This document shows positions 21,265 through 30,170 of a stretch of DNA of 64,000 bases, in pieces. A program made the position numbers and the translations under genes. Position 1 is the stretch's first letter. Each line of letters begins with the position of its first letter. The notes below the pieces were generated by a model. That model had not been told where the DNA came from. It was given only the letters and a program-made list of their open reading frames with translations, and ran no database searches. Source of the DNA: Serratia silvae (GTDB lineage Bacteria; Pseudomonadota; Gammaproteobacteria; Enterobacterales; Enterobacteriaceae); NCBI RefSeq assembly GCF_023282985.1, contig NZ_JAGQDC010000013.1:62001-126000 (forward strand). Direction: 5' to 3'.

Positions 21265-21292
21265 AGTCTACAACGTGGCGCGAAAGTTACAA
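21265..21292 (-). promoter_or_regulatory. Predicted ompA promoter
   Basis: On the minus strand, TTGTAA (21287-21292) and TAGACT (21265-21270) are separated by 16 bases and are followed by TTACATCGCC, which resembles the start region of E. coli ompA. This implies a 5' leader of about 135 bases, and long stable leaders are typical of ompA. A TGTGATGTGA half-site just upstream could be part of a CRP site; that is inference. Confidence 0.6.
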
Positions 21293-21481
21293 GTGTGATG
21301 TGATAAAGCTCTAAAAAAAAACATGGAATTAGACATATCCTCTAACATATCGGGGGGGTAAACGAGGTATTTTCTTTCCATGGAAAATGGCGCTGAACCG
21401 CAGCCAACCTCGCTTTTCGCTTGATCCCTCTGGAGTTGCCAGACCAACCGATAAAATTGATGGGAAAAGTCCTAAATTTAC

Positions 21482-21988
21482 TTAATGATACAAAGGAGAG
21501 TGAATTTTTAAGGTTGAACAGTGTCTGTCGGCAGCAACGATGTCACGTTGTGGCCGCATAATGAACCCATAGGCATTGCCTAACTCAGCCGCTCGACTTA
21601 GCCTTAAACGATCCTCTTGCGTCAATTCTGGTAACCAGCCTAGTACTACACTGTAATTTCCTGTCAGTAAAGCCTTCTCCATGGCGTCTACGGTAGCCAG
21701 TGGATTGATCTGATTAAGCTGTATGACCTTATCAACCGGTAGCTTGGCCTGTTGCAGCCAGGTTTTGCTCAGTTTCTGCTGCGGGGTCAACCACAGTAAC
21801 CAACGTGATTGCCTGCCCAACTGCTGTAACAGAGGCACCAATAACTGGGCTACGGCGGGTTGCCGCTCATTGTAAACAAGCTCACTGATTAGGCCATTTT
21901 CGTTGCCCTCTTGCGCAGGGATCATTGCTTGCTCCGCAGGCATTGAGGATTGGCTAAAATGAGGTTGATAAAGTGATTGAGTACGCAT
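21482..21988 (-). CDS. sulA: SOS cell division inhibitor SulA
   Basis: SOS-induced protein that binds FtsZ and blocks ring formation until DNA is repaired; it is normally degraded by Lon. The 168 residues compare with 169 in E. coli. The central [15 protein letters not shown] and the later [20 protein letters not shown] carry the conserved FtsZ-binding region, and the C terminus ends HSPLYH, close to the tail that Lon recognises. ATG at 21988 is chosen because the upstream extension of the frame runs through the LexA operator. It lies upstream of ompA on the same strand, as in E. coli. Confidence 0.95.
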   Translation of the reverse strand: MRTQSLYQPHFSQSSMPAEQAMIPAQEGNENGLISELVYNERQPAVAQLLVPLLQQLGRQSRWLLWLTPQQKLSKTWLQQAKLPVDKVIQLNQINPLATVDAMEKALLTGNYSVVLGWLPELTQEDRLRLSRAAELGNAYGFIMRPQRDIVAADRHCSTLKIHSPLYH

Positions 21989-22009
21989 GTCGTCTCCCGC
22001 CCGTAGTGT

Positions 22010-22029
22010 TACTGTATGTATATACAGTA
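22010..22029. promoter_or_regulatory. LexA operator (SOS box) of sulA
   Basis: A 20-base palindrome with the invariant CTGT and ACAG separated by 8 bases (ATGTATAT), flanked by TA on both sides. It differs from the ideal E. coli SOS box at one position. It is centred about 31 bp upstream of the sulA ATG, as expected for tight LexA repression. Confidence 0.95.
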
Positions 22030-22218
22030 TAGCCATCGAAACAGAAGATCAACCCAAATTTTCGTAACGCTTCGCATAATTGAGATTATCTTTTGTACGT
22101 CCTAAATTTATGATTGGCACGGCTGGGCATAATGCGTATTTTTTTTAATTAGTTGTTCCGGTTACGTTTATTTCAACCAAAAATGCCCGATGGCTGTGAT
22201 TTATATAAGGAGATATAA

Positions 22219-22875
22219 ATGAATGGAGGTTCGCTAATGAGGATCGAACAGGCAAAGGCCTGCTTTGCCGCCCTGGGAAATATTGCCATACGCTCGCAGT
22301 TTGGTGGCTATGGCCTGCTGGCTGACGGCACAATGTTTGCGGTCATTGCCGAAGGTGAGTTGTATTTACGTGCAACAGAAAGCCTGGAGACCGCGTTCCG
22401 TGAGCTTGGTATGGTGAATATGACCTATTTAAAGCGGGGGGTCCCTATGGTCATGCGCTATTACTGGGTAAATGACGGGCTGTGGCGGCGGCGTCGTGAA
22501 CTGTGTGAGCTTGCCAGGCAGTCTCTCTGTGAGACGCGTAAAGAGATTAAGGTGAAAAAACGCTGTAATGGCAGATTGAAAGATTTACCGAATATAGATG
22601 CCTCATTAGAGCGGCAGTTGTGGCGAGCAGGCATATGCAATATTTATGATTTTCGCCTGTTGGGTGCCAGAGATAGCTATCTGAAACTGCTGCAACAGCA
22701 AAAAAATCTGGGCATGAAAGTGCTGATATCACTGGCGGGTGCCATGGCGGGCTATCATCATGCCGCTCTACCGAACCTTCAAAGGGAAGCGTTGGCTGAA
22801 TGGTTCGAAAACAACGCGCTACTTCCCTGTTTTGAGGGGCGGTCGGAAGACCGCGCCTGCGGCCCACCCCCTTAA
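22219..22875 (+). CDS. sxy: Competence regulator Sxy (TfoX family)
   Basis: Co-activator that works with CRP at CRP-S promoters of DNA-uptake genes. The 218-residue protein has an N-terminal TfoX domain (IRSQFGGYGLLADGTMFAV) and a C-terminal helix-hairpin-helix-type TfoX domain (RLKDLPNIDASLERQLWRAG). The start is ATG 22219, set by AAGGAG at 22208-22213; an internal ATG at 22237 is less well placed. It ends with a proline run and converges on yccS, leaving 4 bases between stops. Its position between sulA and yccS is as in E. coli. Confidence 0.92.
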   Translation: MNGGSLMRIEQAKACFAALGNIAIRSQFGGYGLLADGTMFAVIAEGELYLRATESLETAFRELGMVNMTYLKRGVPMVMRYYWVNDGLWRRRRELCELARQSLCETRKEIKVKKRCNGRLKDLPNIDASLERQLWRAGICNIYDFRLLGARDSYLKLLQQQKNLGMKVLISLAGAMAGYHHAALPNLQREALAEWFENNALLPCFEGRSEDRACGPPP

Positions 22876-22879
22876 ACTA

Positions 22880-25015
22880 TCAACCCGCTTTGGCAATTTG
22901 TGTGTTAAGTGCCGTCAGCTCTGGTAGCAACTCGAGCACCAGACCAATTTGCTGCAACACCAGCTGTTCTTTACTTTCCGGCTCCGGAACTAGCGCAGTA
23001 ATACGCTCGGAGAGGGCCTCCAGTGCCTGCGTGAAACGTTGATAGTCATGAGCGTCGTGGTGTAATGCGTCATCAACATAGCAAACCGCATCGTTGAGCA
23101 AGTCAAGCACGGCAGCATTTTCCAGGCGCTCACGGTGGGCACCCAGAGCGGAAATATAACTCAGCAAGGTATGGTTAAGGCACAGCAGGCGGAATGCCGC
23201 TTCCTGAATGGTTTTATCAGCCTTGGGGTCGACAGACATGTTAGAGATCACCGACGCCAATTCGGCATCGCTATTGTGGGCATCGCGGCGGGCAATACGA
23301 TAAGGCAGGCCGTTATCCTTGCCCTGATGGTACTGCACCATAATGGCATCCAGATAGCGGCAGTCGGCATTCAGTGTCTTACGCACCATGGCCGGTAACT
23401 GACGGAACTTCCAGTCCGGCCAGATAAAACTCACCGCTGCCCAGGCAATGGCACAACCCAGAAGGGTATCGTAGACGCGCGGGGCAGCCACTTCGAACCC
23501 TTCGCCCAACAGGTTAAAGCATAGCAAGACCAACAGGGTGATAAACATCGTGGCTTGGGCATATTGCACGGTTCGGAAGGCGAAGAACAACACTCCAGAG
23601 ATAACGATCAGGATCAACTGCCCTTCCATTGAGGGCACAAAATACAGTATTGGCAGGCCGATCAAAATGCCTGCCAGAGTGCCGATGATCCGTAATGCCA
23701 GACGCCTGCGGGTGGCATTGTAATTGGGCTGGCAGACAAACAGGCTGGTCAGCAGGATCCAATAACCGTGCTGCATTCCGGTCAGTTGAATAAACGCATA
23801 GCCCGCGCACAACACAACGGACATACGGATGGCGTGGCGGAATAGGGCGGATTGTGGCGTCAGGTGGCGGCTGATACGCAAGCGAATATCGCTCCAACCA
23901 GTGAGTCGATCGTCTGACAGACTGTTTTCCTCGGTCTGGTCACTCGCCAAGGACTGTTCAGACTCGATATTGGCCAACTGGGCGTCAATCGCCCGTAAAT
24001 TCTTCAGCAGGTGGGATAGCGCTCTGGTCAGCTCGCGATTTTCTGGGGTAACGGTAATCCGGGTTAGCGCCTCTTCCAGGCGCGAAAAAGCGGGTTCAAA
24101 ACGCGGGTTATGCAGATATTTTTGCCGAAGTAGTATCGACTGTGCCAGTTGCTGACAGGCACGAGCCTGCTTGGTCAGCAGCCGCTGGAAGCGGAACAGA
24201 ATATCGCTGTGGCGAAACTGTTGGCTTAGGGCCTGATACTGTACGTGAGAAGAACTGGCACGTTCATGGATATCCTGTGCAACAAAATAGTAGTGCAGCG
24301 TTCTGCGAGTGCCGCGTTGGCCGCGGTCGCCTTTCAAGCGGGTCAGCAGTGAAGTCTTGGTCAGATTTAGCGTGGTCACCAGCGTGCTGTTGGCCATTGC
24401 CACGTCCACCCACGGCAGATCGGCGTCCGATTCGGCATCCGGATCGAACAGGTTGGCCTTGGCATCCAGATAGTTGGCCAACTGTTCATAGCAGCGGGCC
24501 AGGTTTTCCTGCAGGGGCTTGATAGGAAATAGCAGATGACCGATCAGCGTCAGCAGGTTATACCAAACGGCACCGATAATCAGCAGGGCAGGTTGCTGGT
24601 ACCAGGCGTCGTACATGGAGGTGCCAAGCATGGTGTAGACGGCGATCAGCAAGGCACCAAAGGCGATGGTGGCGTAACGCTGACCCAATGCTCCCAGCAG
24701 GATAAAGCCGCAGGTTGAGGTCGTTAGACCGACGGCAAACAGCCAAGGGTAAGGAAACAGGAGTTCAATTGATGCCGAGGCCACAAAAAAGCACACTAGC
24801 GTAATGAGCAGGTTACGCAACCTTCCTGCTAGCCGGTCGTCCAGATCCGTTAGCGCGGCAGCAACGACCCCCAGCGTTAACGGAATGGTCAGTTTAGGGA
24901 TATCCAACCACCATGGCACCGCAGAAGCCCCGGCCAGAGCGATAAAAATACGCAGGTTATAAAGCAGGTTGCTGTTATAGGTATAACGCCGAATTTTGGG
25001 TGCAAAAGAGAGCAC
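22880..25015 (-). CDS. yccS: FUSC-family inner membrane protein YccS
   Basis: Predicted inner-membrane protein of the fusaric-acid-resistance/aromatic-exporter type, function unproven. The 711-residue protein has two blocks of membrane helices (about residues 15-150 and 390-520), each followed by a long cytoplasmic helical region, the standard YccS/YhfK layout. It begins MLSFAPKIRRYTYNSNLLYN. It lies 34 bases downstream of yccF on the same strand and is probably in one transcription unit with it. Confidence 0.93.
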   Translation of the reverse strand: MLSFAPKIRRYTYNSNLLYNLRIFIALAGASAVPWWLDIPKLTIPLTLGVVAAALTDLDDRLAGRLRNLLITLVCFFVASASIELLFPYPWLFAVGLTTSTCGFILLGALGQRYATIAFGALLIAVYTMLGTSMYDAWYQQPALLIIGAVWYNLLTLIGHLLFPIKPLQENLARCYEQLANYLDAKANLFDPDAESDADLPWVDVAMANSTLVTTLNLTKTSLLTRLKGDRGQRGTRRTLHYYFVAQDIHERASSSHVQYQALSQQFRHSDILFRFQRLLTKQARACQQLAQSILLRQKYLHNPRFEPAFSRLEEALTRITVTPENRELTRALSHLLKNLRAIDAQLANIESEQSLASDQTEENSLSDDRLTGWSDIRLRISRHLTPQSALFRHAIRMSVVLCAGYAFIQLTGMQHGYWILLTSLFVCQPNYNATRRRLALRIIGTLAGILIGLPILYFVPSMEGQLILIVISGVLFFAFRTVQYAQATMFITLLVLLCFNLLGEGFEVAAPRVYDTLLGCAIAWAAVSFIWPDWKFRQLPAMVRKTLNADCRYLDAIMVQYHQGKDNGLPYRIARRDAHNSDAELASVISNMSVDPKADKTIQEAAFRLLCLNHTLLSYISALGAHRERLENAAVLDLLNDAVCYVDDALHHDAHDYQRFTQALEALSERITALVPEPESKEQLVLQQIGLVLELLPELTALNTQIAKAG

Positions 25016-25049
25016 GACAAGCTCCTAAATGGGCGAAAAGTTAACGCGA

Positions 25050-25493
25050 TTAAAATCGGCGGCGGGCGTTCTCGATCCGCGCCTGTTGGGCCACCTCAAC
25101 GGGAACGACGCGGCGGCCGACTGGCCACAGGGCGATAGCGGCTATCTTGAAATTGGCAATGCCTACCGGAATACCAATAATAGTGATGCACTGGGCGATA
25201 CCCGCAACAATATGTGACAGGCACAGCCACCAGCCGAACAGGATCAGCCAGACGATATTCAGCAAAGAACCGCCGGCAGCCAGCAGGGCATTGCTTTTCT
25301 CTGGGTATAATTCATCGATATGGATCGCTTCGTTGCCAAATGGCAGCAGGGATATTTTGGTAATTTCCCAGCAGGAGCGGGTCAATGGCAGGGTGAAAAT
25401 CAGCACGACGCTGAAGAAGGTGGCAATCAACCAGCCAAGCGTGGTGAAAAAACCACCCAACACGAAATTAAGAACGTTCAATACAGTACGCAT
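25050..25493 (-). CDS. yccF: Inner membrane protein YccF (YccF domain, DUF307)
   Basis: Small membrane protein of unknown function. The 147 residues compare with 148 in E. coli and contain two copies of the YccF domain, each with a hydrophobic segment and the motif SCWEITK or IGIPVGIANFKIAAIALWP. I start at ATG 25493 (MRTVLNVLNFVLGG), which matches the E. coli start; the frame has an alternative ATG 3 codons earlier. It is upstream of yccS and divergent from helD. Confidence 0.93.
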   Translation of the reverse strand: MRTVLNVLNFVLGGFFTTLGWLIATFFSVVLIFTLPLTRSCWEITKISLLPFGNEAIHIDELYPEKSNALLAAGGSLLNIVWLILFGWWLCLSHIVAGIAQCITIIGIPVGIANFKIAAIALWPVGRRVVPVEVAQQARIENARRRF

Positions 25494-25623
25494 AGTCGTC
25501 ATTCTGCTCTAATGATGGCCAAACGGCACGGGGAAGTATTCACAAGCTTAACGCAAAAACTATTCTACCCTTTTTTTAACGCTAGAGTGCCATTGCTTAA
25601 CGCGGGTAAACTGATAGCAATTC

Positions 25624-25662
25624 TACCCTATGGATTTCAAGCAGCTTGAAAAACGACGGGTA
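25624..25662. repeat. Short palindromic intergenic repeat upstream of helD
   Basis: The element runs from TACCC to GGGTA and contains a perfect 17-base palindrome around one central base (TTTCAAGC, A, GCTTGAAA; 25635-25651). Both ends fit the pattern TACCC-N7-TTSAAG, which is also seen at both ends of the pyrD leader element. It is likely a copy of a genome-wide enterobacterial intergenic repeat; that is inference from the shared pattern. Confidence 0.5.
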
Positions 25663-25690
25663 TATCTCAACATGATTATGGCGTGGGTAT

Positions 25691-27745
25691 ATGGAACTAA
25701 AGGCGACATCGCTGGGGAAGCACCTGGCACAGCATCCTTACAACCGCGTACGGTTATTGCATGCCGGCGTTGAGGTGAGCGGCGAAAAGCATGAATACCT
25801 TATTCCTTTCAACCAGTTGATCCAGGTGCGTTGTAAACGTGGGATCGTCTGGGGGGAGCTCGAGTTCGAACTGCCGGATGAAAAAGTCGTGCGCCTGCAC
25901 GGTACCGAATGGCAGGAAACACAGCGCTTTTACCACTATCTGCAGCAGTCATGGCAGCAGTGGAGCAGCGAGATGAGTGAAGTGAGCGCCGAGGTACTGC
26001 AACAGCAGGTTGATCGTATCCGCCAAATCGAGCAACAGGACAAGTGGTTCAAGCGTGCTGAATTGAGCAATTTGCAGCAGCAGATCCGTCAGTCGTTTAG
26101 CGCATTGCCAATGCCGGTGGCACGGATGGATGAGTTTGAAAACTGCCGCGAAAGTTATCACTTGTGTCTGCAGTGGCTCAAGTCTGGTCTGCGCAGCGTG
26201 GCGCAACGCAATCAACGGTGGTGCGACCGGATGTTGGAAACCCATCAGGATTTCTTCCAGACCGTTGAAACTTCACCGTTGAATGAATCGCAAAGCAGGG
26301 CCGTGGTAAACGGCGAGGATGCCGTGCTGGTACTTGCGGGAGCTGGCAGTGGCAAAACCTCGGTGCTGGTAGCGCGAGCGGGCTGGTTACTGCTGCGTCA
26401 AGAGGCCGAACCTGAGCAGATCCTGTTGTTGGCATTCGGGCGTAAAGCCGCCGAAGAGATGAACGAACGTATTCAGGAACGCTTGGGCAGCGTGGCGATC
26501 CAAGCTAAAACGTTCCATGCGCTGGCGCTGCAGATTATCCAGCAGGGTAGCCGCAAGGCACCGGCGATCAGCAAGCTGGAAACCGATAGCAAAGCGCGCC
26601 GGGCGTTGCTGATCACCCACTGGCAAAAACAGTGCAGCGAGAAAAAGGCGCAGGCCAAAGGCTGGCGGCAATGGTTAACGGAAGAGCTGGAGTGGGAATT
26701 ACCCGATGGCGACTTCTGGCATGACTTGCGTCTGGCGGAGCGTTTGAGCGGGCGCCTGGAGCGCTGGCTTGGCTTGATGCGCACCCACGGAAGTAGTCAG
26801 GCAGAAATGATAGAGCAGGCCGACGAAGAGATCCGCGATCTGTTCAGCAAACGCATTCGCCTGATGGCCCCGCTGCTGAAAGCCTGGAAAACCGCCTTGA
26901 AGGACGAAGGGGCAGTCGATTTTGCCGGGCTGATACATCAAGCCGTCAATCTGTTGGAAAAGGGGCGCTTTATTAGCCCGTGGAAGCATATTCTGGTGGA
27001 TGAATTCCAGGATATCTCACCGCAGCGTGCGCAGTTGCTGGCGGCACTGCGTAAGCAGAACAAGCAGACCAGCCTGTTTGCCGTTGGTGATGATTGGCAG
27101 GCTATTTACCGTTTCAGTGGGGCAGAGCTGTCGCTGACCACTGCTTTTGCCGAGAATTTTGGCGCAGGCGATCAGTGTGCGCTTGATACTACCTACCGCT
27201 TTAACGATCGGATCGGTGAAGTGGCCAACGGTTTTGTGCAGCAGAACCCGCATCAGTTGAAAAAGCCGCTCAATAGCTTGACCAAGGGCAACAAGAAGTC
27301 GGTGGTTATCCTGCCGCAGGAACAGTTGGAGGCGTTGTTGGACAAGCTGAGTGGCTATGCGAAGCCGCAGGAACGTATCCTGGTGCTGGCGCGCTACCAT
27401 CATCTCAAGCCGGAGGTGCTGCAAAAGGCGGCAACGCGTTGGCCAAAGCTGAACATCGAGTTTATGACGATCCATGCCAGCAAAGGCCAACAGGCAGACT
27501 ACGTGATCATTGCTGGGCTGTATGAAGGCAAGGATGGATTCCCGGCGGAAGTCCGTGAATCCGTACTCGAAGAGGTGTTGTTGCCTCAGCCAGAGGATTT
27601 CCCGGATGCGGAGGAGCGGCGTTTGCTCTATGTCGCCCTCACTCGGGCCAGGCATCAGGTTTGGTTATTACAAGATCGTGAACGGCCGTCGGTATTTATC
27701 GAGCAGTTGCAAGAGATTGGCGTGCCGTCGCAGAGAAAGCCGTAA
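25691..27745 (+). CDS. helD: DNA helicase IV
   Basis: UvrD/Rep-type superfamily 1 helicase with 3'-5' polarity that works in RecF-pathway recombination. It has an N-terminal non-helicase domain (about residues 1-195), then the ATPase core: Walker A LAGAGSGKTSV near 215-223, the Walker B region VDEFQDISPQRAQLL, motif III VGDDWQAIYRFSGA, motif V FMTIHASKGQQADYVI and motif VI LLYVALTRARHQVW. All motifs are intact and the 684-residue length matches E. coli. It starts MELKATSLGKHLAQHPYNRV. Confidence 0.96.
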   Translation: MELKATSLGKHLAQHPYNRVRLLHAGVEVSGEKHEYLIPFNQLIQVRCKRGIVWGELEFELPDEKVVRLHGTEWQETQRFYHYLQQSWQQWSSEMSEVSAEVLQQQVDRIRQIEQQDKWFKRAELSNLQQQIRQSFSALPMPVARMDEFENCRESYHLCLQWLKSGLRSVAQRNQRWCDRMLETHQDFFQTVETSPLNESQSRAVVNGEDAVLVLAGAGSGKTSVLVARAGWLLLRQEAEPEQILLLAFGRKAAEEMNERIQERLGSVAIQAKTFHALALQIIQQGSRKAPAISKLETDSKARRALLITHWQKQCSEKKAQAKGWRQWLTEELEWELPDGDFWHDLRLAERLSGRLERWLGLMRTHGSSQAEMIEQADEEIRDLFSKRIRLMAPLLKAWKTALKDEGAVDFAGLIHQAVNLLEKGRFISPWKHILVDEFQDISPQRAQLLAALRKQNKQTSLFAVGDDWQAIYRFSGAELSLTTAFAENFGAGDQCALDTTYRFNDRIGEVANGFVQQNPHQLKKPLNSLTKGNKKSVVILPQEQLEALLDKLSGYAKPQERILVLARYHHLKPEVLQKAATRWPKLNIEFMTIHASKGQQADYVIIAGLYEGKDGFPAEVRESVLEEVLLPQPEDFPDAEERRLLYVALTRARHQVWLLQDRERPSVFIEQLQEIGVPSQRKP

Positions 27746-27750
27746 ATCAC

Positions 27751-27773
27751 AGGCCTGGCACTACACCAGGCCT
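27751..27773. terminator. Hairpin between helD and mgsA
   Basis: AGGCCTGG (27751-27758) pairs perfectly with CCAGGCCT (27766-27773) across a 7-base loop in the 34-base gap between the convergent genes helD and mgsA. It lacks a T-run on both strands, so it may act as a shared 3'-end structure rather than a classical terminator. Confidence 0.45.
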
Positions 27774-27779
27774 TGGGCA

Positions 27780-28238
27780 TTATTTCAAGCGTTCGGCAAG
27801 GTACTTTTCGTAATCAGGAATAGCAATCACCACTTCGCTCTTGAACAGCGATGAGTCGATCAGGAAATCGGCGGTGGAGCGGTTGGTCGCTACTGGGATG
27901 TTCCAGACCGTGGCTAGGCGCAGCAAGGCTTTGACATCGGGATCGTGGGGTACGGCGTTTAGCGGATCCCAGAAGAAGATCAGCATATCAATCTTGCCTT
28001 CGGCGATCAGTGCACCCACTTGCTGATCGCCGCCCATTGGGCCACTCAGCATGCTCTGCACCGGAATACCGCTGGCCCGCTGGATCAAATTGCCGGTGGT
28101 ACCCGTGGCATACAGCTGATGCTGGGCAAGTATCTCTTTATTGTCTTCAACCCATTTCAGCAAGGCCTGCTTGCGGTGGTCGTGAGCAACGAGCGCAATA
28201 TGCTTGCGTGCTGCGATGGTGCGGGTGGTTTGTTCCAT
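27780..28238 (-). CDS. mgsA: Methylglyoxal synthase
   Basis: Converts dihydroxyacetone phosphate to methylglyoxal plus phosphate, a glycolytic bypass used when phosphate is short. The 152-residue protein has every key residue at E. coli numbering: His19, Asp71 (in [10 protein letters not shown]), Asp91 and His98. The open frame extends 19 codons upstream, but [20 protein letters not shown] is the family start. It converges on helD. Confidence 0.97.
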   Translation of the reverse strand: MEQTTRTIAARKHIALVAHDHRKQALLKWVEDNKEILAQHQLYATGTTGNLIQRASGIPVQSMLSGPMGGDQQVGALIAEGKIDMLIFFWDPLNAVPHDPDVKALLRLATVWNIPVATNRSTADFLIDSSLFKSEVVIAIPDYEKYLAERLK

Positions 28239-28365
28239 GTCGCTATCCTTGGAAAATCGAATGATTCGCCACAGATTACTGAAACTGTATTTCACTGCCT
28301 AGTCTTAACGCGGGAAATTGCGAACAAAACACGCCTTTACGGGATAAAAGCGTGGTTGGCAGTAT

Positions 28366-28475
28366 TTAACGGTTGCGGGATTGGCCAGCCCAGGCGATAA
28401 ACCGTTTTTGCGTCTTGTGATCGGTGTACAGGAACCCGTATTGCAGCATTTTCTCGGTAACGTTGTCACCGCTCA
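28366..28475 (-). other. yccT: Out-of-frame 3' end of yccT
   Basis: On the minus strand, immediately after the yccT stop region, a shifted frame reads [20 protein letters not shown] then [10 protein letters not shown] and stop. This aligns with the C-terminal tail of E. coli YccT ([20 protein letters not shown] then FLQWAEKQPSS). One extra C in the five-C run at 28476-28480 would join the two frames and give 219 residues, against 220 in E. coli. Confidence 0.85.
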
Positions 28476-29024
28476 GGGGGTAACCGTTGGGCTACCCGGC
28501 GCCGCTGCGATTACACTGGCACGCAGATGTGCTAACGCCGGGACGGAGGCCTGGTGATTTTGAACGTTATAATCGGCAACGATCTTTTCCAGGTTATGCT
28601 CATTGGGTGAAGTTGCTAGCGGTAATACATCGTGTTTGATCGCCAACGGCTTACCGTGGTTACCCAGAATTTTATAATTCGGTGCTTTATCAAACCGCTG
28701 GGCATCCTGCTCATTCTCGATACGCGGTAGCTCAATGGTAACGGCGCTGACGTTTTGACTGTTAAACACCACAATCTGTACGGATGAAGTGTAAAGTACC
28801 TGAGAGCGTTGTTCTTTAGGTATGGATTTGGTGACTTTGAACAGCAGTTGATGCTGCCCGTCATTCAATTCCAGACTATCGGCCCCTTTTAACAACGAGC
28901 CCGTCATTTGCTTGCCGTCGACCACCATAAGCTCGATGTCCGGGGAAAGCTTCAGGGTCGTAGCTGCGGCCGAAACGCTCAGCGATATTCCAAGCAGCCC
29001 CGCAACCACCAGACCAAATTTCAT
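28473..29024 (-). CDS. yccT: YccT/CsgI family curli-inhibitor-like protein, 3' frameshifted
   Basis: Periplasmic DUF2057 protein; in E. coli it has been described as a curli assembly inhibitor (CsgI). The signal peptide [20 protein letters not shown] is followed by [20 protein letters not shown]. The reading frame stops after 183 residues (GSPTVTP), whereas the missing conserved tail is present in the next frame, so a one-base deletion in a C-run has probably removed about 36 residues. The product may be non-functional, or this may be a sequencing error or a phase-variable tract. ATG 29024 is chosen by AAGGAAGTAACG upstream and the signal peptide. Confidence 0.85.
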   Translation of the reverse strand: MKFGLVVAGLLGISLSVSAAATTLKLSPDIELMVVDGKQMTGSLLKGADSLELNDGQHQLLFKVTKSIPKEQRSQVLYTSSVQIVVFNSQNVSAVTIELPRIENEQDAQRFDKAPNYKILGNHGKPLAIKHDVLPLATSPNEHNLEKIVADYNVQNHQASVPALAHLRASVIAAAPGSPTVTP

Positions 29025-29265
29025 CGTTACTTCCTTTTCGTGGAACAGGATGACTAGTGTTGGATACGCCACTAGTTATGTCAAATCTTTTCAAAACGTC
29101 GTTTAATTTACATTTATACATACTTGGATAATATTTGAAATAATGCGCTGGACCAAACCAGCCTGCGAACAGTATAGCCGCGAACTGATAACAAGTTTTA
29201 ACCGATATTGGCGTTTCGGTTACACTGATGAAAGGGCATTTCTGGCAAAATATCAGGAGCAAAAA

Positions 29266-29679
29266 ATGCAAGACCTAGCAATTGCAGAGGTATTGAAACA
29301 AGTCAAGACCATTGCGCTGGTGGGCGCCAGTGATAAACCGGCTCGAGCCAGCTATGGCGTCATGGCTTATTTATTGGCGCAAGGCTATCAGGTCATTCCG
29401 GTGAGCCCGAAGCTGGCCGGGCAGACGCTGCTTGGGCAGGAGGTTTATGCCACATTGGAGGCTATTCCTCACCCTGTTGATATGGTGGATGTGTTCCGTA
29501 ACTCGGAGGCGGCCTACGGGGTGGCGCAGGAGGCCATTGCGATAGGTGCCAAGGTGCTGTGGTTACAAATCGGGGTGATCAACGAACAGGCGGAAGCATT
29601 GGCCAAACAGGCCGGGTTAACGGTGATTATGGATCGTTGCCCGAAGATTGAGATCCCGCGCCTGGGGCTGGCAAGCTGA
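29266..29679 (+). CDS. yccU: CoA-binding protein YccU
   Basis: Small cytoplasmic Rossmann-fold protein of the CoA_binding_2 family; its role is unproven. The N-terminal nucleotide loop reads [18 protein letters not shown], and the conserved block [14 protein letters not shown] and MDRCPKIE are present. The length is 137 residues, normal for the family. The frame extends back to 29143, but ATG 29266 is chosen for TCAGGAGC at 29253-29260 and for agreement with E. coli. It is followed by a strong bidirectional terminator. Confidence 0.93.
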   Translation: MQDLAIAEVLKQVKTIALVGASDKPARASYGVMAYLLAQGYQVIPVSPKLAGQTLLGQEVYATLEAIPHPVDMVDVFRNSEAAYGVAQEAIAIGAKVLWLQIGVINEQAEALAKQAGLTVIMDRCPKIEIPRLGLAS

Positions 29680-29686
29680 TTGAGCG

Positions 29687-29714
29687 AAAACGCCAGGGTT
29701 GGCCCTGGCGTTTT
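29687..29714. terminator. Bidirectional terminator between yccU and hspQ
   Basis: AAAACGCCAGGG (29687-29698) is the perfect inverted repeat of CCCTGGCGTTTT (29703-29714) with a 4-base loop. The A-run and T-run flanks let it serve both the plus-strand yccU and the minus-strand hspQ transcripts. Confidence 0.9.
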
Positions 29715-29791
29715 GATAGACTTAAACCCGTTATGCTAAGTGGGGCGCTACACGCCGCGCCCGCTCGGTGTTGGTTTCTCAGGCTTGACGC

Positions 29792-30109
29792 TTAGTTACG
29801 CAGCCGGGGGGCCTGCAACTGGCTGCGAATGGATTCTGCCAGCTCATCCAGAGAAGGCTGTTCTGGGTGCGCATCCTGTGCTTCCCCCGCCAATTGCGCT
29901 TCGGCCAGATAAGTGTGAACCGGCTGGCCTTCATCGTCTTCCATCACCACGTGATACCACGGGGCGAGGCGCAACTCGTCGTTGGCTGCAATCTCGTCTG
30001 CTTTTGGGTGCTCCAGAGAGTATTCTGGATCGACATCAATCACCACCCCCAAATACCCCAGCAGCCGGTGACGAACCTGCTGACCGATACCGAATTTGCT
30101 GGCTATCAT
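29792..30109 (-). CDS. hspQ: Heat shock protein HspQ
   Basis: Small hemimethylated-DNA-binding-type (YccV domain) protein. In E. coli it is a heat-shock protein that binds oriC DNA, is a Lon substrate and enhances Lon. The 105-residue length equals E. coli. It begins [20 protein letters not shown] and has the family core [26 protein letters not shown] 30109 is used, with AGGAGG just upstream on the minus strand (30114-30119). The frame extends 8 codons further but lacks that site. Confidence 0.95.
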   Translation of the reverse strand: MIASKFGIGQQVRHRLLGYLGVVIDVDPEYSLEHPKADEIAANDELRLAPWYHVVMEDDEGQPVHTYLAEAQLAGEAQDAHPEQPSLDELAESIRSQLQAPRLRN

Positions 30110-30170
30110 ATGACCTCCTGAGAAACAGTGCATTGAACTCTATATGAGGACAAAAACAGCGCATTTCAAG

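Noticed and set aside
28457-28469. GTAACGTTGTCAC, one mismatch from the matS consensus of MatP
   Set aside because: Tempting because matP is in the window, but one mismatch in 13 with degenerate positions is not rare, and the site lies inside the yccT coding tail.
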